DNA from: a virus | Reading direction: 5' to 3' (one strand) | IMG/VR virus record: IMGVR_UViG_3300043436_005395 | Span: 1 to 34,993 of that record | Length of the DNA: 34,993 nucleotides | Shown: one piece after another, positions 5,106-13,111 of the stretch | Layout of the letters: each line of letters begins with the position of its first letter | Position numbering within the stretch: position 1 is the first letter of the stretch | The notes under the pieces: model-generated | What the model saw: only the letters and a program-made list of their open reading frames with translations | Databases searched by the model: none | Told to the model about the DNA's origin: nothing | Position numbers and translations under genes: made by a program

Positions 5106-5678
5106 TTATAAAAAAGACTGCCATTCTTTTCTAATTTTATTTTTGTTTAAGATTAGAGAAGAGATTGCAGGAATCAATGGAGCAGCAGGAACTTCACCAT
5201 GAACATTAAACCAAGGAGTTTTTGATCCTTTGCGAGAATTGCATGGACGACACGCTAAAACTCTATTCGAGTGATCATCAGTGCCGCCTTTACTGCGAGG
5301 ATGAACGTGATCAATAGTCAAGTCTGAAACGGGATATCTATTCAAGCAATACTGGCACACATTGTCGTGCAGTCGAGCAAGTTCAACAAGAGATAACTTT
5401 TTCTTCTTGGGGCGGCTAAAAAATTTGGTAGAAACAACCATGATAGTTGGAATCCTCCACAAACTTTTTGCGCTGCGCAAGCAAGGTTGATCTTCATAAA
5501 AAGAAGCTAATGTATTCCAAGTATCAAAGCTGTGGAATAGTTGGCTGTCTTGGTCTAACGAAACTACATTGTTTTTAATTAAATGCGTAAACGCTGCTCT
5601 GGCAGTAATCGTATTGATTGGTTGCCAAGCATTGTTAAGCAACAATGTAGTTTTACTGTCTGGACTAACAATGTTCAT
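5106..5678 (-). CDS. HNH endonuclease (McrA-like)
   Basis: 190 aa. The HNH domain lies near 105-155: CQYC, then LTIDHVHPRSKGG with the catalytic His, then N and CRPCNSRKG. The two CxxC pairs form the structural zinc site. The N-terminus (LLLNNAWQPINTI) matches phage and bacterial HNH proteins of the McrA group. The start overlaps the Mom-like gene stop (ATGA). Pairing with a DNA-modifying enzyme suggests cutting of unmodified DNA, or a role in packaging or exclusion; homing is less likely because the gene is embedded in an operon. Confidence 0.82.
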   Translation of the reverse strand: MNIVSPDSKTTLLLNNAWQPINTITARAAFTHLIKNNVVSLDQDSQLFHSFDTWNTLASFYEDQPCLRSAKSLWRIPTIMVVSTKFFSRPKKKKLSLVELARLHDNVCQYCLNRYPVSDLTIDHVHPRSKGGTDDHSNRVLACRPCNSRKGSKTPWFNVHGEVPAAPLIPAISSLILNKNKIRKEWQSFL

Positions 5679-6358
5679 GATTTATGGTATAATGAATAAT
5701 ATTCAGCGCAAGACAAATCTCCACTATTATAAGTTGTTTTTTCAGACTTTGGATACTCACCGATTACTTTATAAGAAAGAGACTCGCGCATTTTTTTCTT
5801 TTGAAGCTTTGATCCTTTAAAAAAGAAATAACGATGCTTGGGAGACGGTTTGATTTTACTGATTTTATTTTGTTTAGCCCAATTAGAGATTTCAGTAACG
5901 CCAAACTTGTCGCGAATTGTCATTGGGTGAGTCGGCTTTCCGTCAATCAAATAAAGAGAATCATGAGATACTGTAGAGCCTGTGTATAGCCAATTGGTGG
6001 ATTGATACACGATACCGCTATGACCATGAGCGGAGTCGGCATAGCTGATCAACGCGCATTGCTTTTCTTTGAGCATCTTCATTGAAGAACTAATTAAAAA
6101 AGATGCAGCATTTTTATGCCCCGAATCAATAACCAATCGAGTCAATTCATACAGCTTAAAGTCTCGATTTTTAAAAGCGTGTTTTTGAATTGCTGGAGAA
6201 GGTTGGCCGAAGCAGCAAACACCGATCAGTACGTCATCTTTATACAGTCCGAAACCGTCCCAAAAAATACCGAGAGTGCGAGAATAATGTTTGTGAGATA
6301 CTATGATTTCACAGGTTTTTTTATCTACCCGCCTGACTTCCATTTTAGAATCATTCAT
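5675..6358 (-). CDS. Mom-like DNA modification protein
   Basis: 227 aa. The family diagnostic stretch is ISYADSAHGHSGIVYQSTNW at about 104-123, then LYTG; ELTRLVIDSG and GVCCFGQPS lie upstream. These resemble the GNAT-fold proteins related to phage Mu Mom, which modify adenine in DNA and so block restriction. The C-terminal Lys/Tyr-rich part (KHRYFFFKGSKLQKKKM) is also typical of that group. It starts 8 nt inside the end of the GT14-like gene and its stop overlaps the HNH start. The exact modified base cannot be deduced. Confidence 0.68.
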   Translation of the reverse strand: MNDSKMEVRRVDKKTCEIIVSHKHYSRTLGIFWDGFGLYKDDVLIGVCCFGQPSPAIQKHAFKNRDFKLYELTRLVIDSGHKNAASFLISSSMKMLKEKQCALISYADSAHGHSGIVYQSTNWLYTGSTVSHDSLYLIDGKPTHPMTIRDKFGVTEISNWAKQNKISKIKPSPKHRYFFFKGSKLQKKKMRESLSYKVIGEYPKSEKTTYNSGDLSCAEYYSLYHKS

Positions 6359-7160
6359 TAGAGAAAATATAGTCGTTGTCGATAATGGTGAGAGGATGAA
6401 CTTTCCTAATAAAGAGATTACTCGTATTTCTCAAAGAGTCAATAATTCTATGATTAATTTTTTCATAGGATTTTGGCTCCGCTTTAGCTCCATAAGCAAT
6501 TAGTTTTTTAGAACTATTCAACTTCCAGTTAAAATGACAGTTAGACTTTATTTGAAATTCCAAACCAAAATGATTTGCTACAAGAGGAAAATACATTTCA
6601 TCAGCAAATGAAACTTTATCAGTACTAAACCATTTGCGCAAATTGCTTTCTTTAGAAAGAAAGAAAGAGGCGTCACTTCTTCGGCAGATAAACCATTGAG
6701 ATACAAACAAAGCATTTTTAATTTTAAAAGGCGAATATTTAATACGAACTGGATTTTGTATAAGTTCAAATCTTTTGGGAGTAAGATGCTTTTCTGCAAC
6801 ACACTCAGCAAATGACATTGTATCAAAATCGTTCTTGATTAAATTACAAGTAGTCTCTATATCGTAGAGAGGGCAGTGAGAATCGCTGATTAAAACAAAA
6901 TATTCATTATCTGGATCTTTTAAAGCTTCAGCCATTAAATTTATAGAAGCCTTAACCAATGAGTAATGTCCCCATTCTGTCTCTGTTATCCTGTTTTTCG
7001 GAATACAAAAATCAGAAAAATAATGATTAGGAGGAAGATCATATTTATTGTGAATATATAGATTGTATATATCTTTTAACGCAGGATCAAAAAACCTACT
7101 CATCGTTTCGTTTTTGATGAAAGATGAGTAGGTTAATGCTAGAAACGCGACCTTCGACAT
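6351..7160 (-). CDS. Core-2/I-branching-type glycosyltransferase (GT14-like)
   Basis: 269 aa. Family features are FVLISDSHCPLYDIE in the first half, ALFVSQWFICRRSDASFF, and FADEMYFPLV with the acidic residues of the catalytic region. GT14 enzymes add GlcNAc or xylose from UDP-sugars; bacterial and phage members act on surface polysaccharide or protein glycans. No signal peptide or membrane segment is seen, so it is probably cytosolic. It starts by a TAATG overlap with the preceding small gene. A good candidate for a glycan branching step in this cluster. Confidence 0.72.
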   Translation of the reverse strand: MSKVAFLALTYSSFIKNETMSRFFDPALKDIYNLYIHNKYDLPPNHYFSDFCIPKNRITETEWGHYSLVKASINLMAEALKDPDNEYFVLISDSHCPLYDIETTCNLIKNDFDTMSFAECVAEKHLTPKRFELIQNPVRIKYSPFKIKNALFVSQWFICRRSDASFFLSKESNLRKWFSTDKVSFADEMYFPLVANHFGLEFQIKSNCHFNWKLNSSKKLIAYGAKAEPKSYEKINHRIIDSLRNTSNLFIRKVHPLTIIDNDYIFSNE

Positions 7161-7447
7161 TACCCCAAATTAATTTTAATAGAAATTGAAGAGAAATCTT
7201 TGCAACGAGAAATAATTTCTTCTGTAGAAAGCTGACCGACTATACTTTTCAATTCAGAAACCGCTGTGCAAAAATCAACGAAAGAGCTATCTTGAATTAA
7301 AATTTGTTTTGTAGTGTGATCAAAAATGCCAGAATCAAAAACTTCATAGCGATTCTCTGAATCAATACAAGCTTCAATAGGATCGCGCAAAGTATTGCCT
7401 ACTACATAACGAAATAAATCATTTGAATCTACTTTAATAATAGTCAC
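7160..7447 (-). CDS. Small acidic protein of unknown function
   Basis: 95 aa, GTG start overlapping the previous stop (GTGA). No domain is recognised. It is rich in Ile, Ser and Asp, with no transmembrane segment or signal. The stop TAA shares its last base with the start of the GT14-like gene, so it is translated within the operon. The tight coupling supports it as a real gene. Confidence 0.65.
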   Translation of the reverse strand: MTIIKVDSNDLFRYVVGNTLRDPIEACIDSENRYEVFDSGIFDHTTKQILIQDSSFVDFCTAVSELKSIVGQLSTEEIISRCKDFSSISIKINLG

Positions 7448-7644
7448 TTTCCGCGCAGATCGAAAATGATTTTTTCAGAAGATTCCGAAATTCCATTGAA
7501 TGAAACTTCAGTGACATACCCATTGACTCGACGAGCGCAATCAATAGCCCAATTACTAGCACCCTGCAATAGAGAGCTATAAGACTGCTGAACATTTCCC
7601 TTGCTGTCAAAGGCATAATACTTGATTTCCTTAGTATTTTTCAT
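7444..7644 (-). CDS. Small protein of unknown function, first gene after an internal promoter
   Basis: 66 aa (MKNTKEIKYYAFDSKGNVQQ...). It may fold as a small beta-rich domain; no known motif is seen. A TTGACA-N17-TAAGCT promoter lies 50-80 nt upstream and the next gene is coupled through GTGA. A competing frame at 7434-7616 is a shadow. Confidence 0.65.
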   Translation of the reverse strand: MKNTKEIKYYAFDSKGNVQQSYSSLLQGASNWAIDCARRVNGYVTEVSFNGISESSEKIIFDLRGK

Positions 7645-7697
7645 TCTTTGTTTTTTCTGTGTTTGTCTTTGTTTGTCTGTGTTTCTTACTGAATAGA

Positions 7698-7726
7698 AGC
7701 TTACCTGATGAAAGTGGATTTGTCAA
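7698..7726 (-). promoter_or_regulatory. Sigma-70-type promoter
   Basis: The -35 TTGACA (7721-7726) and -10 TAAGCT (7698-7703) have 17-bp spacing. It overlaps the last codons of the 86-aa gene and reads into the 66-aa gene and the GT14/Mom/HNH genes behind it. Confidence 0.55.
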
Positions 7727-7983
7727 GCAGATTTCTCAGAATTTTCATTGGAATAAAATTCAAAAGCCATTTGGCCAACATTCGTATTGTCCGTGATAAA
7801 GCCTTCGATTAAAATTGAATTCTCATTCACAATAAATGTTTTCTTGGGTTCAAAAATGTATTTAATTTCACCGTTCATCAGTTGATACATTCCATCTCCA
7901 ACTGGAGAGATATTAAATGTAACATTCTGTCCCATAGGGAAATCAGGGAAAACTGGATTAGTTGCTGCGATTTTAATATTCAT
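7723..7983 (-). CDS. Small beta-rich protein of unknown function
   Basis: 86 aa. It begins MNIKIAATNPVFPDFPMGQN and alternates hydrophobic and polar residues, suggesting a small beta-sandwich. No signal peptide or known motif is seen. Its ATG directly follows the sulfotransferase stop (TAA-ATG). After its stop there is a 78-nt gap, the largest in this operon, where the internal promoter lies. Confidence 0.65.
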   Translation of the reverse strand: MNIKIAATNPVFPDFPMGQNVTFNISPVGDGMYQLMNGEIKYIFEPKKTFIVNENSILIEGFITDNTNVGQMAFEFYSNENSEKSA

Positions 7984-8649
7984 TTAAAATGTGTAGTTGA
8001 ATTTTTGTATATCTTCATTATAAAGGGAAGACACTAGATTTTTAGTATAATTATCGTAATATTTTTGGTATTTATCGTGATCTGAAGAGTTTATGTGCGG
8101 CAATTCTGTAGATATATGAGAAGCATTTATTTCGAGAATCATTGAACGAAAGTCTTCTGCAAGATTTTCGAACCTAAGTATTTTTTGAACTTCAAAAGCT
8201 CCAGAGATCCATAGGTGCTGCTGCTGAATTGGGAAAAAGTATAAATCATTTTGATTCTTTCTCTCTTCGCAAATCAAACAAAACTCTTTGAAAGAAGGCG
8301 GCGACTGTAGATTAAATAATCGCCATAGTTCATTTTGCAAAACAAAAGAATACATGGAAACGAAACGATCCCAAGGATTTCTTACCACTGCAAAAGAAAA
8401 ATAGTTGTTAACGTTGACTGGAATTAGTTGTTTAATTTCAGATGGCTTAGCATGGGTCGTGTCAAAAAAATTACGATATAGAGGATTGCTCGCATTTGCG
8501 CGAAATAATGATTCATGTTTTTTGATTAGATTGAAATCTCCTAAATGCTTGTAAATAGAAGAACTAGCGTTTTTAGGAATACGCACAAAGATAAGATGCA
8601 ACACCCATTTTTGGTTTTGCGTAGGGAAAAACGCTAATTCAGGAATCAC
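7984..8649 (-). CDS. Carbohydrate sulfotransferase-like protein
   Basis: 221 aa, GTG start overlapping the upstream stop (GTGA). The 5'-phosphosulfate loop is seen as FVRIPKNASSSI near residue 22, and the 3'-phosphate site as VVRNPWDRFVSMYSF near 88. Both belong to the Sulfotransfer_2 family, which moves sulfate from PAPS to sugars. A late YFFPIQQQHLW segment also matches carbohydrate sulfotransferases. No membrane anchor is present, unlike the Golgi enzymes. PAPS would come from the host. Together with UGM and the transferases, it points to a sulfated glycan product (inference). Confidence 0.82.
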   Translation of the reverse strand: MIPELAFFPTQNQKWVLHLIFVRIPKNASSSIYKHLGDFNLIKKHESLFRANASNPLYRNFFDTTHAKPSEIKQLIPVNVNNYFSFAVVRNPWDRFVSMYSFVLQNELWRLFNLQSPPSFKEFCLICEERKNQNDLYFFPIQQQHLWISGAFEVQKILRFENLAEDFRSMILEINASHISTELPHINSSDHDKYQKYYDNYTKNLVSSLYNEDIQKFNYTF

Positions 8650-9164
8650 TTCTTTAAAAGTGCATGTTTGATGTTTGTCAAAATGTCAGTCATCTTGATG
8701 AGTGACACGATATCTTGTCGTCCACGACGTTGATACGCTGTGTAAAGAGGCATCTTAACATCCACGTTCAGCTTTGTGAGGTCACAGAGGCGCTCACAGA
8801 GCCTCGTCAACAGTTTTCGATCAACGATAACGAAATCGTTTTCTCGTTCGAAAGCGACGGCATCTGCGCCTCCGTAAAGCCAACCGCGAGATCCTCGCAC
8901 ATTCTTAAATTCCACCCATACCAAATCATCGTTAACACTCGAATCCGCACGCTTGACTTTCTTTCGAGATTTAACCTCCACAGAAAACTTCAATTGATCA
9001 TGAGTATGAGTAACATGGAAATCGATGTGATTGAACTCATCTTGGCGAGATGCCACAACTACTTCCATACCGTTTTTTTTAGCAGCGCTAACGAAACTGT
9101 TTTCGGCGTTTTCCCCAAGAGCGAATGAAGCACCATCTTTGTCGTATTTATTTCTATAAGCCAT
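8646..9164 (-). CDS. PD-(D/E)XK nuclease-like protein
   Basis: About 172 aa from the ATG at 9164 (TAATG overlap with the upstream stop); an earlier in-frame ATG at 9176 is possible. The core HIDFHV ... FSVEVKSRKK gives the D ... ExK catalytic pattern of the restriction-endonuclease fold. The rest (FVIVDRKLLTRLCERL) fits alternating strand and helix. It may be a phage DNA repair or recombination nuclease. Base composition is more GC-rich than its neighbours, which suggests separate acquisition. A TTGACA-containing promoter candidate lies just upstream. Confidence 0.55.
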   Translation of the reverse strand: MAYRNKYDKDGASFALGENAENSFVSAAKKNGMEVVVASRQDEFNHIDFHVTHTHDQLKFSVEVKSRKKVKRADSSVNDDLVWVEFKNVRGSRGWLYGGADAVAFERENDFVIVDRKLLTRLCERLCDLTKLNVDVKMPLYTAYQRRGRQDIVSLIKMTDILTNIKHALLKK

Positions 9165-9598
9165 TATGTATTCCATAATACGCAGATTTTGTGATTGTCA
9201 AGCTTTATTTTCGCTGTTTCGTCTCTTCGCTGAATCATTTTGATCAAATGCTGCCGTTTATGCTTTCGCTGTATTTCGGAAAAATAATTCTTGACTTGAG
9301 GATTTATTTGGTGGAAAAATAATCTAAATTTCTTAAATTCCCCAATCACCTCAAAAGGAGAACCAAACAAGAATTCAATTGTTGCTGTTTCATTTTCTAC
9401 GGACAAAGCAATAAAAAAGTTTGCGCTAGTATAAATCACAGAATGCGCGAATAAATGATGAATATACTCTTTGATTTTGATCACAGACAAGTTTCTCGAC
9501 GGCAAGCAGCAAAAATCATAAGGCTTTGATTTCAAAAAAAAGTTTATTATTTTTGTTTCTAAAACATTGTCAAGCTGTTTTATTAGTGTAAAGTTCAT
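9164..9598 (-). CDS. Protein of unknown function, first gene of the operon
   Basis: 144 aa. It starts MNFTLIKQLDNVLETKI. The middle has HHLFAHSVIYTSANFFIALS and a Phe-rich strand pattern. The C-terminal third is basic (KHKRQHLIKMIQRRDETAKI). The fold could be of the small acyltransferase type seen in phages, but no catalytic motif is clear. It lies divergently from the tail gene at 9632 with a 33-bp gap. Confidence 0.6.
   Translation of the reverse strand: MNFTLIKQLDNVLETKIINFFLKSKPYDFCCLPSRNLSVIKIKEYIHHLFAHSVIYTSANFFIALSVENETATIEFLFGSPFEVIGEFKKFRLFFHQINPQVKNYFSEIQRKHKRQHLIKMIQRRDETAKIKLDNHKICVLWNT
9175..9201 (-). promoter_or_regulatory. Possible promoter before the PD-(D/E)XK gene
   Basis: The -35 TTGACA (9196-9201) precedes -10 TATTAT (9175-9180) with a short 15-bp spacer; TTATGG at 17 bp is an alternative. 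A start of transcription here would fall near 9168, favouring the ATG at 9164 as translation start. Confidence 0.35.
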
Positions 9599-9609
9599 GT
9601 CTATTATGT

Positions 9610-9617
9610 ATTATAAT
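9610..9617. promoter_or_regulatory. Shared divergent -10 element ATTATAAT
   Basis: The palindrome ATTATAAT presents TATAAT on both strands, in the 33-bp gap between divergent genes. No good -35 exists at 17 bp for the plus strand. The following leader (AAATAACTTATG) resembles that of the gene at 26524, so this may be a phage late promoter type. Confidence 0.4.
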
Positions 9618-9631
9618 GTGTAAAATAACTT

Positions 9632-12022
9632 ATGGGACAAGGACAGGATAAAATTGCAAGTAGTTTAATAGATTTACAGCCTACGGCTATAGTAGAACTA
9701 TTTCAATTATATTTCAACCCAGTTGATAAACCAAATGACTTCATGCCTTTTCATGGCGGTGCCATTTTCCAAAATTCTATTACATGGCAAACCAAAGAAT
9801 ACATTCCAATTCCAGTCGAATCTGAAGGATTCGAAGTAACAGCTAATGGTCAGTTGCCAAGACCAAAAATTAGAATATCGAATAAAGATTATAAAATGAC
9901 TCAGCTACTGCTGAATAATAATGATTTTCAATTCGCTAAGTTGATAAGAAAAAGAACTTTTGTAAAATATCTAGATGATGTAAACTTCGATGGAGGAAAT
10001 CCTTGGGGACAAGCAGATTCTTCTGCTGAATTAAGCAATGATACATTTGTCATTGGCCAAAAAACTGCCGAAAATAAAGTCTTCGTCGAATTTGAATTAA
10101 CGTCTCCACTTGATTTGGAGAATTTTGAAGTTAATGCTAGATTGTTGATGTCGAGATATTGCTCTTGGTATTATAGAGGAAATGGATGCAATTACGCTGG
10201 ACCTCCATTAGAAACAGAATACGGGCAGGAAATTCAAATGAATTCGAAGTCGCGAAATAACTGGGCAAATTTATCATCTTCGTCTTTTTCTGGGGAATGG
10301 ATAACTGGGCGTGTTTATGAAAGTGGAGATCCTGTTTATTTGGAAAATAGAAAAATAATAATTAATCCAGTTTTACAAAATCAAAATAATGAAAATGTTC
10401 CTGAATATGCTAAAATTTGGTATGTAGCACAAACGGGTCACACATCAACATCATCCACACAGCCAGACAATAATGAAACTTATTGGACAAGAGACGGTTG
10501 CAATAAAAAACTAAACGGATGCAAGAAAAGATTCCAACCATCTGAAATTCAAGTACTTCCTTCCAACAGTTATTCTGTATCGGGTTACTTTATCGATCTG
10601 TCTCATAAGCAACTATATAATAGCAACAACATTTCTTCTCAAGCTTCTATAACTGGATCGAGCGTTATATCTGGATCTGCATTTAGAAACATTGCTGATG
10701 GATTAACTGGCGATGCTGGTGGTCAAAAAAAGACATTGGATACAGGGTTAGCATGGATCAGCACTGGAACTGCCGATCCTTGGATACAACTCGAATGGAA
10801 TTCGCCAAAAATCATCAATCGTATTGATATTTACGATAGGTATTCCACCTCTGTTGATTTTAATACAGCTAATATTAAATTATTTAGTGGTGCCACCCAA
10901 TTGACTAATGCGAATCTTACTATCAATAATAACGGTTCAAGAACTACAACTGGATTCACAAACCAAACAGTTACTAGAATATTAATCAGTGGAAGCGGTT
11001 CAGACACTAATGCTGGTTTAGCAGAAGTGGCTGTATTTGAGCCTTCTGGATTAGGCTTATACAATGATTCTTTTAAGACCAGCGGAATATACGCTTCAGA
11101 AGATTTACACATGGCTACTTGGGTTCAGTTTCCAAGTGGTGTTTCAAGATCAGATCAACTGCTGAATATTTTCCATAATGTAAAACCAAACAATCAATAC
11201 AGCGGAATTAATCTTTACGTCAGCGGAAATGATAATCTTGTATTAAACTTCGCAACTGTTTTGGTGAGCGGAACTGTTCCACAATATATTGTCACTCCGA
11301 GAACTATTACAATGCCTTGGGATGCGACTTCTCTAAAAGCTTTGCATTTAGAAATTTATGGCGGCAAAACTAACGGAACATCTATTACCAATTTCCCAAA
11401 TGGAGAAATAAAATTATCCGATGAAGACAATCTTGAATCTCGATATACTTTAGCGGTGCGTAACACAGGTGAAAAAATATCTGGAGAGTTCTTCTTATTT
11501 AAGAATCCAAGTTTCACAGGTGGTATGACTGATTTGTTTTTTGCAGTTAATAATTGGCAATTTTCAACTGGCGATGTTGCTACTCCAGTTCCTAATAATT
11601 CCAACATAACTTCCAACATTCAATTAACAAGTAATTTAAAACTTGGATCGACTGCTATATGGACTGGCAAAAGTGGTATTGATTATCGAAAGAAGTTTTT
11701 CAATCGTGATACGATAAATATCTGGAATGAAGACAAAGAAAAAACAAGCCCAAGAAATTATGATGAACTCACTGGAGATAATCGTATTTTAAAAACTGGA
11801 TTGTTTGCTTGGTGGGATATGAATTTAACAGACACTCCTACTTACAGAGTAGAAGCATCTAATAACGCTGCTCAAATTATTTATTTAAGCGGCGAATACG
11901 TCAACTCAATTGAAAGTTACGATCAAAACGCATTTATTTCAAAAGAAGCTTACATACCACAAACACCAAAAAATTACCTGCCATTTGGCGGATTCCCTGG
12001 AACAGATAGATATGGAAGATAA
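9632..12022 (+). CDS. Minor tail protein L homolog fused to carbohydrate-binding-like domains
   Basis: 796 aa, against about 230 for lambda gpL. Residues 1-300 match the gpL fold and its cysteine-bound cluster: SRYCSWYYRGNGCNYAG (Cys about 176 and 186) and DGCNKKLNGCKKRF (Cys about 290 and 298). The pairs are separated by an insertion. About 337-470 looks like an F5/8-type C (discoidin) domain, with WIQLEWNSPKIINRIDIYDR and ILISGSGS. About 475-690 is a beta-rich laminin-G/LamG-like region. gpL acts at the tail tip beneath the J hub. The added domains may bind host surface sugars. First gene of the tail-tip operon. Confidence 0.82.
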   Translation: MGQGQDKIASSLIDLQPTAIVELFQLYFNPVDKPNDFMPFHGGAIFQNSITWQTKEYIPIPVESEGFEVTANGQLPRPKIRISNKDYKMTQLLLNNNDFQFAKLIRKRTFVKYLDDVNFDGGNPWGQADSSAELSNDTFVIGQKTAENKVFVEFELTSPLDLENFEVNARLLMSRYCSWYYRGNGCNYAGPPLETEYGQEIQMNSKSRNNWANLSSSSFSGEWITGRVYESGDPVYLENRKIIINPVLQNQNNENVPEYAKIWYVAQTGHTSTSSTQPDNNETYWTRDGCNKKLNGCKKRFQPSEIQVLPSNSYSVSGYFIDLSHKQLYNSNNISSQASITGSSVISGSAFRNIADGLTGDAGGQKKTLDTGLAWISTGTADPWIQLEWNSPKIINRIDIYDRYSTSVDFNTANIKLFSGATQLTNANLTINNNGSRTTTGFTNQTVTRILISGSGSDTNAGLAEVAVFEPSGLGLYNDSFKTSGIYASEDLHMATWVQFPSGVSRSDQLLNIFHNVKPNNQYSGINLYVSGNDNLVLNFATVLVSGTVPQYIVTPRTITMPWDATSLKALHLEIYGGKTNGTSITNFPNGEIKLSDEDNLESRYTLAVRNTGEKISGEFFLFKNPSFTGGMTDLFFAVNNWQFSTGDVATPVPNNSNITSNIQLTSNLKLGSTAIWTGKSGIDYRKKFFNRDTINIWNEDKEKTSPRNYDELTGDNRILKTGLFAWWDMNLTDTPTYRVEASNNAAQIIYLSGEYVNSIESYDQNAFISKEAYIPQTPKNYLPFGGFPGTDRYGR

Positions 12023-12422
12023 AATCTTAAATAAGTCCTTTATGATTGTCAAACATTTTTTGACAAATCATTCGAATAGAAATTTATCCAATGAAATTTG
12101 TGGATTTATTGGCTATGACGAAAAAACCAAATGTTATGTAGCTACCATTGAAAAAAACCAAGCCCAAGATCCTAAATCTTTTTTTTCAATCAATCCCGCG
12201 AGTTATTTAAAGTTTAAATCTGAATATTCTTTGATGGGTGTTTTTCATAGTCATGTTGTTGGCGATGAGTCTCCTTCTGAGTTTGATATCAAGATGTCTG
12301 AATCTTGTTGCTTAAGTTTTATCATATATTCTATCAATACGAATAAATTTCATATTTATGAACCTAAAAATCAAGATTATGATGTAAAGATACTAGAAAG
12401 GATTAAGGGCAAACTTAAATGA
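12012..12422 (+). CDS. Tail tip protein K homolog, JAMM peptidase domain only
   Basis: 136 aa from the ATG at 12012, which overlaps the L stop by 11 nt; an earlier in-frame ATG at 11910 lies deep in L and is unlikely. The JAMM zinc site is complete: Glu28 in NEICGF, then His79, His81, Ser89 and Asp92 in FHSHVVGDESPSEFD. Lambda gpK joins a JAMM/MPN domain to an NlpC/P60 domain; here NlpC/P60 is absent, so any peptidoglycan-cutting activity must be elsewhere. It is followed by gpI with a 4-nt ATGA overlap. Confidence 0.82.
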   Translation: MEDKILNKSFMIVKHFLTNHSNRNLSNEICGFIGYDEKTKCYVATIEKNQAQDPKSFFSINPASYLKFKSEYSLMGVFHSHVVGDESPSEFDIKMSESCCLSFIIYSINTNKFHIYEPKNQDYDVKILERIKGKLK

Positions 12423-13111
12423 CTATTATCAATTTACATGGTATATTAGCGCGTGAATTCGGCAAGGAATTTACGATGCATATCGAAAAACCAAAGCAAG
12501 CGATTGAGGCTATCGATGCTAACAAACCATTGTTTAAAAAGCGCATTTTGGAATTGTCACAACAAGGAATACACTACAGTATTCTTGTGGATGGAGAAAA
12601 CATAGCTCATCCAGAACAGTTGGAAATAAAAAAAGCAATCACTGTGGTGGATTTAACTCCTGTTATTTGTGGGCAAGGATTCACGGCATTGATTACAACA
12701 ATCGCAGGAGCTTTAACTGGAGGCGCTGGCGCTGTTGGTGCCGCTCTTGTTACTGGATCAGTGGCGGCTGGGTTTACTGCCACTGCTTTGACTTCATTCA
12801 TTGGTGGAGCATTAAACATGATTGCTGTCACCCTTATTCAGCAAGCTTTAGCTCCATCGCAAAAACCACAACGCACAGAAGCTCGCATCAGCGGAGCAAA
12901 AGAATCATTTTTAATTAGTTCAAAAGGAAACTTAGCGGAGCAAGGTGTTCCTGTTCCAGTTGGTTATGGAAGATTAAGAATTGGTACTTCAATCGTCCAA
13001 AGTACAGTTAAATCGTATCCTCAAAGACAAAGAATATCGAACGCTTTATTTGGCAAAAATCAACCAACTGATACAGATCTAGCTCTACAAGAGCAAAATA
13101 CAATAACATGA
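12419..13111 (+). CDS. Tail assembly protein I homolog
   Basis: 230 aa. An N-terminal beta-grasp-like domain (about 1-80, with INLHGILAREFG and ILVDGENI) is followed by a Gly/Ala-rich hydrophobic stretch at about 95-145 (GALTGGAGAVGAALVTG). A short conserved tail has NLAEQGVPVPVGYGRLRIGT. This order is that of lambda gpI, which is needed for tail-tip assembly. It overlaps K and J by 4 nt at each end. Confidence 0.85.
   Translation: MTIINLHGILAREFGKEFTMHIEKPKQAIEAIDANKPLFKKRILELSQQGIHYSILVDGENIAHPEQLEIKKAITVVDLTPVICGQGFTALITTIAGALTGGAGAVGAALVTGSVAAGFTATALTSFIGGALNMIAVTLIQQALAPSQKPQRTEARISGAKESFLISSKGNLAEQGVPVPVGYGRLRIGTSIVQSTVKSYPQRQRISNALFGKNQPTDTDLALQEQNTIT

Noticed and set aside
11910-12011. 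Longer start for the JAMM protein
   Set aside because: The extra residues overlap the end of L by over 100 nt and do not match the K family; the ATG at 12012 gives a usual small overlap.
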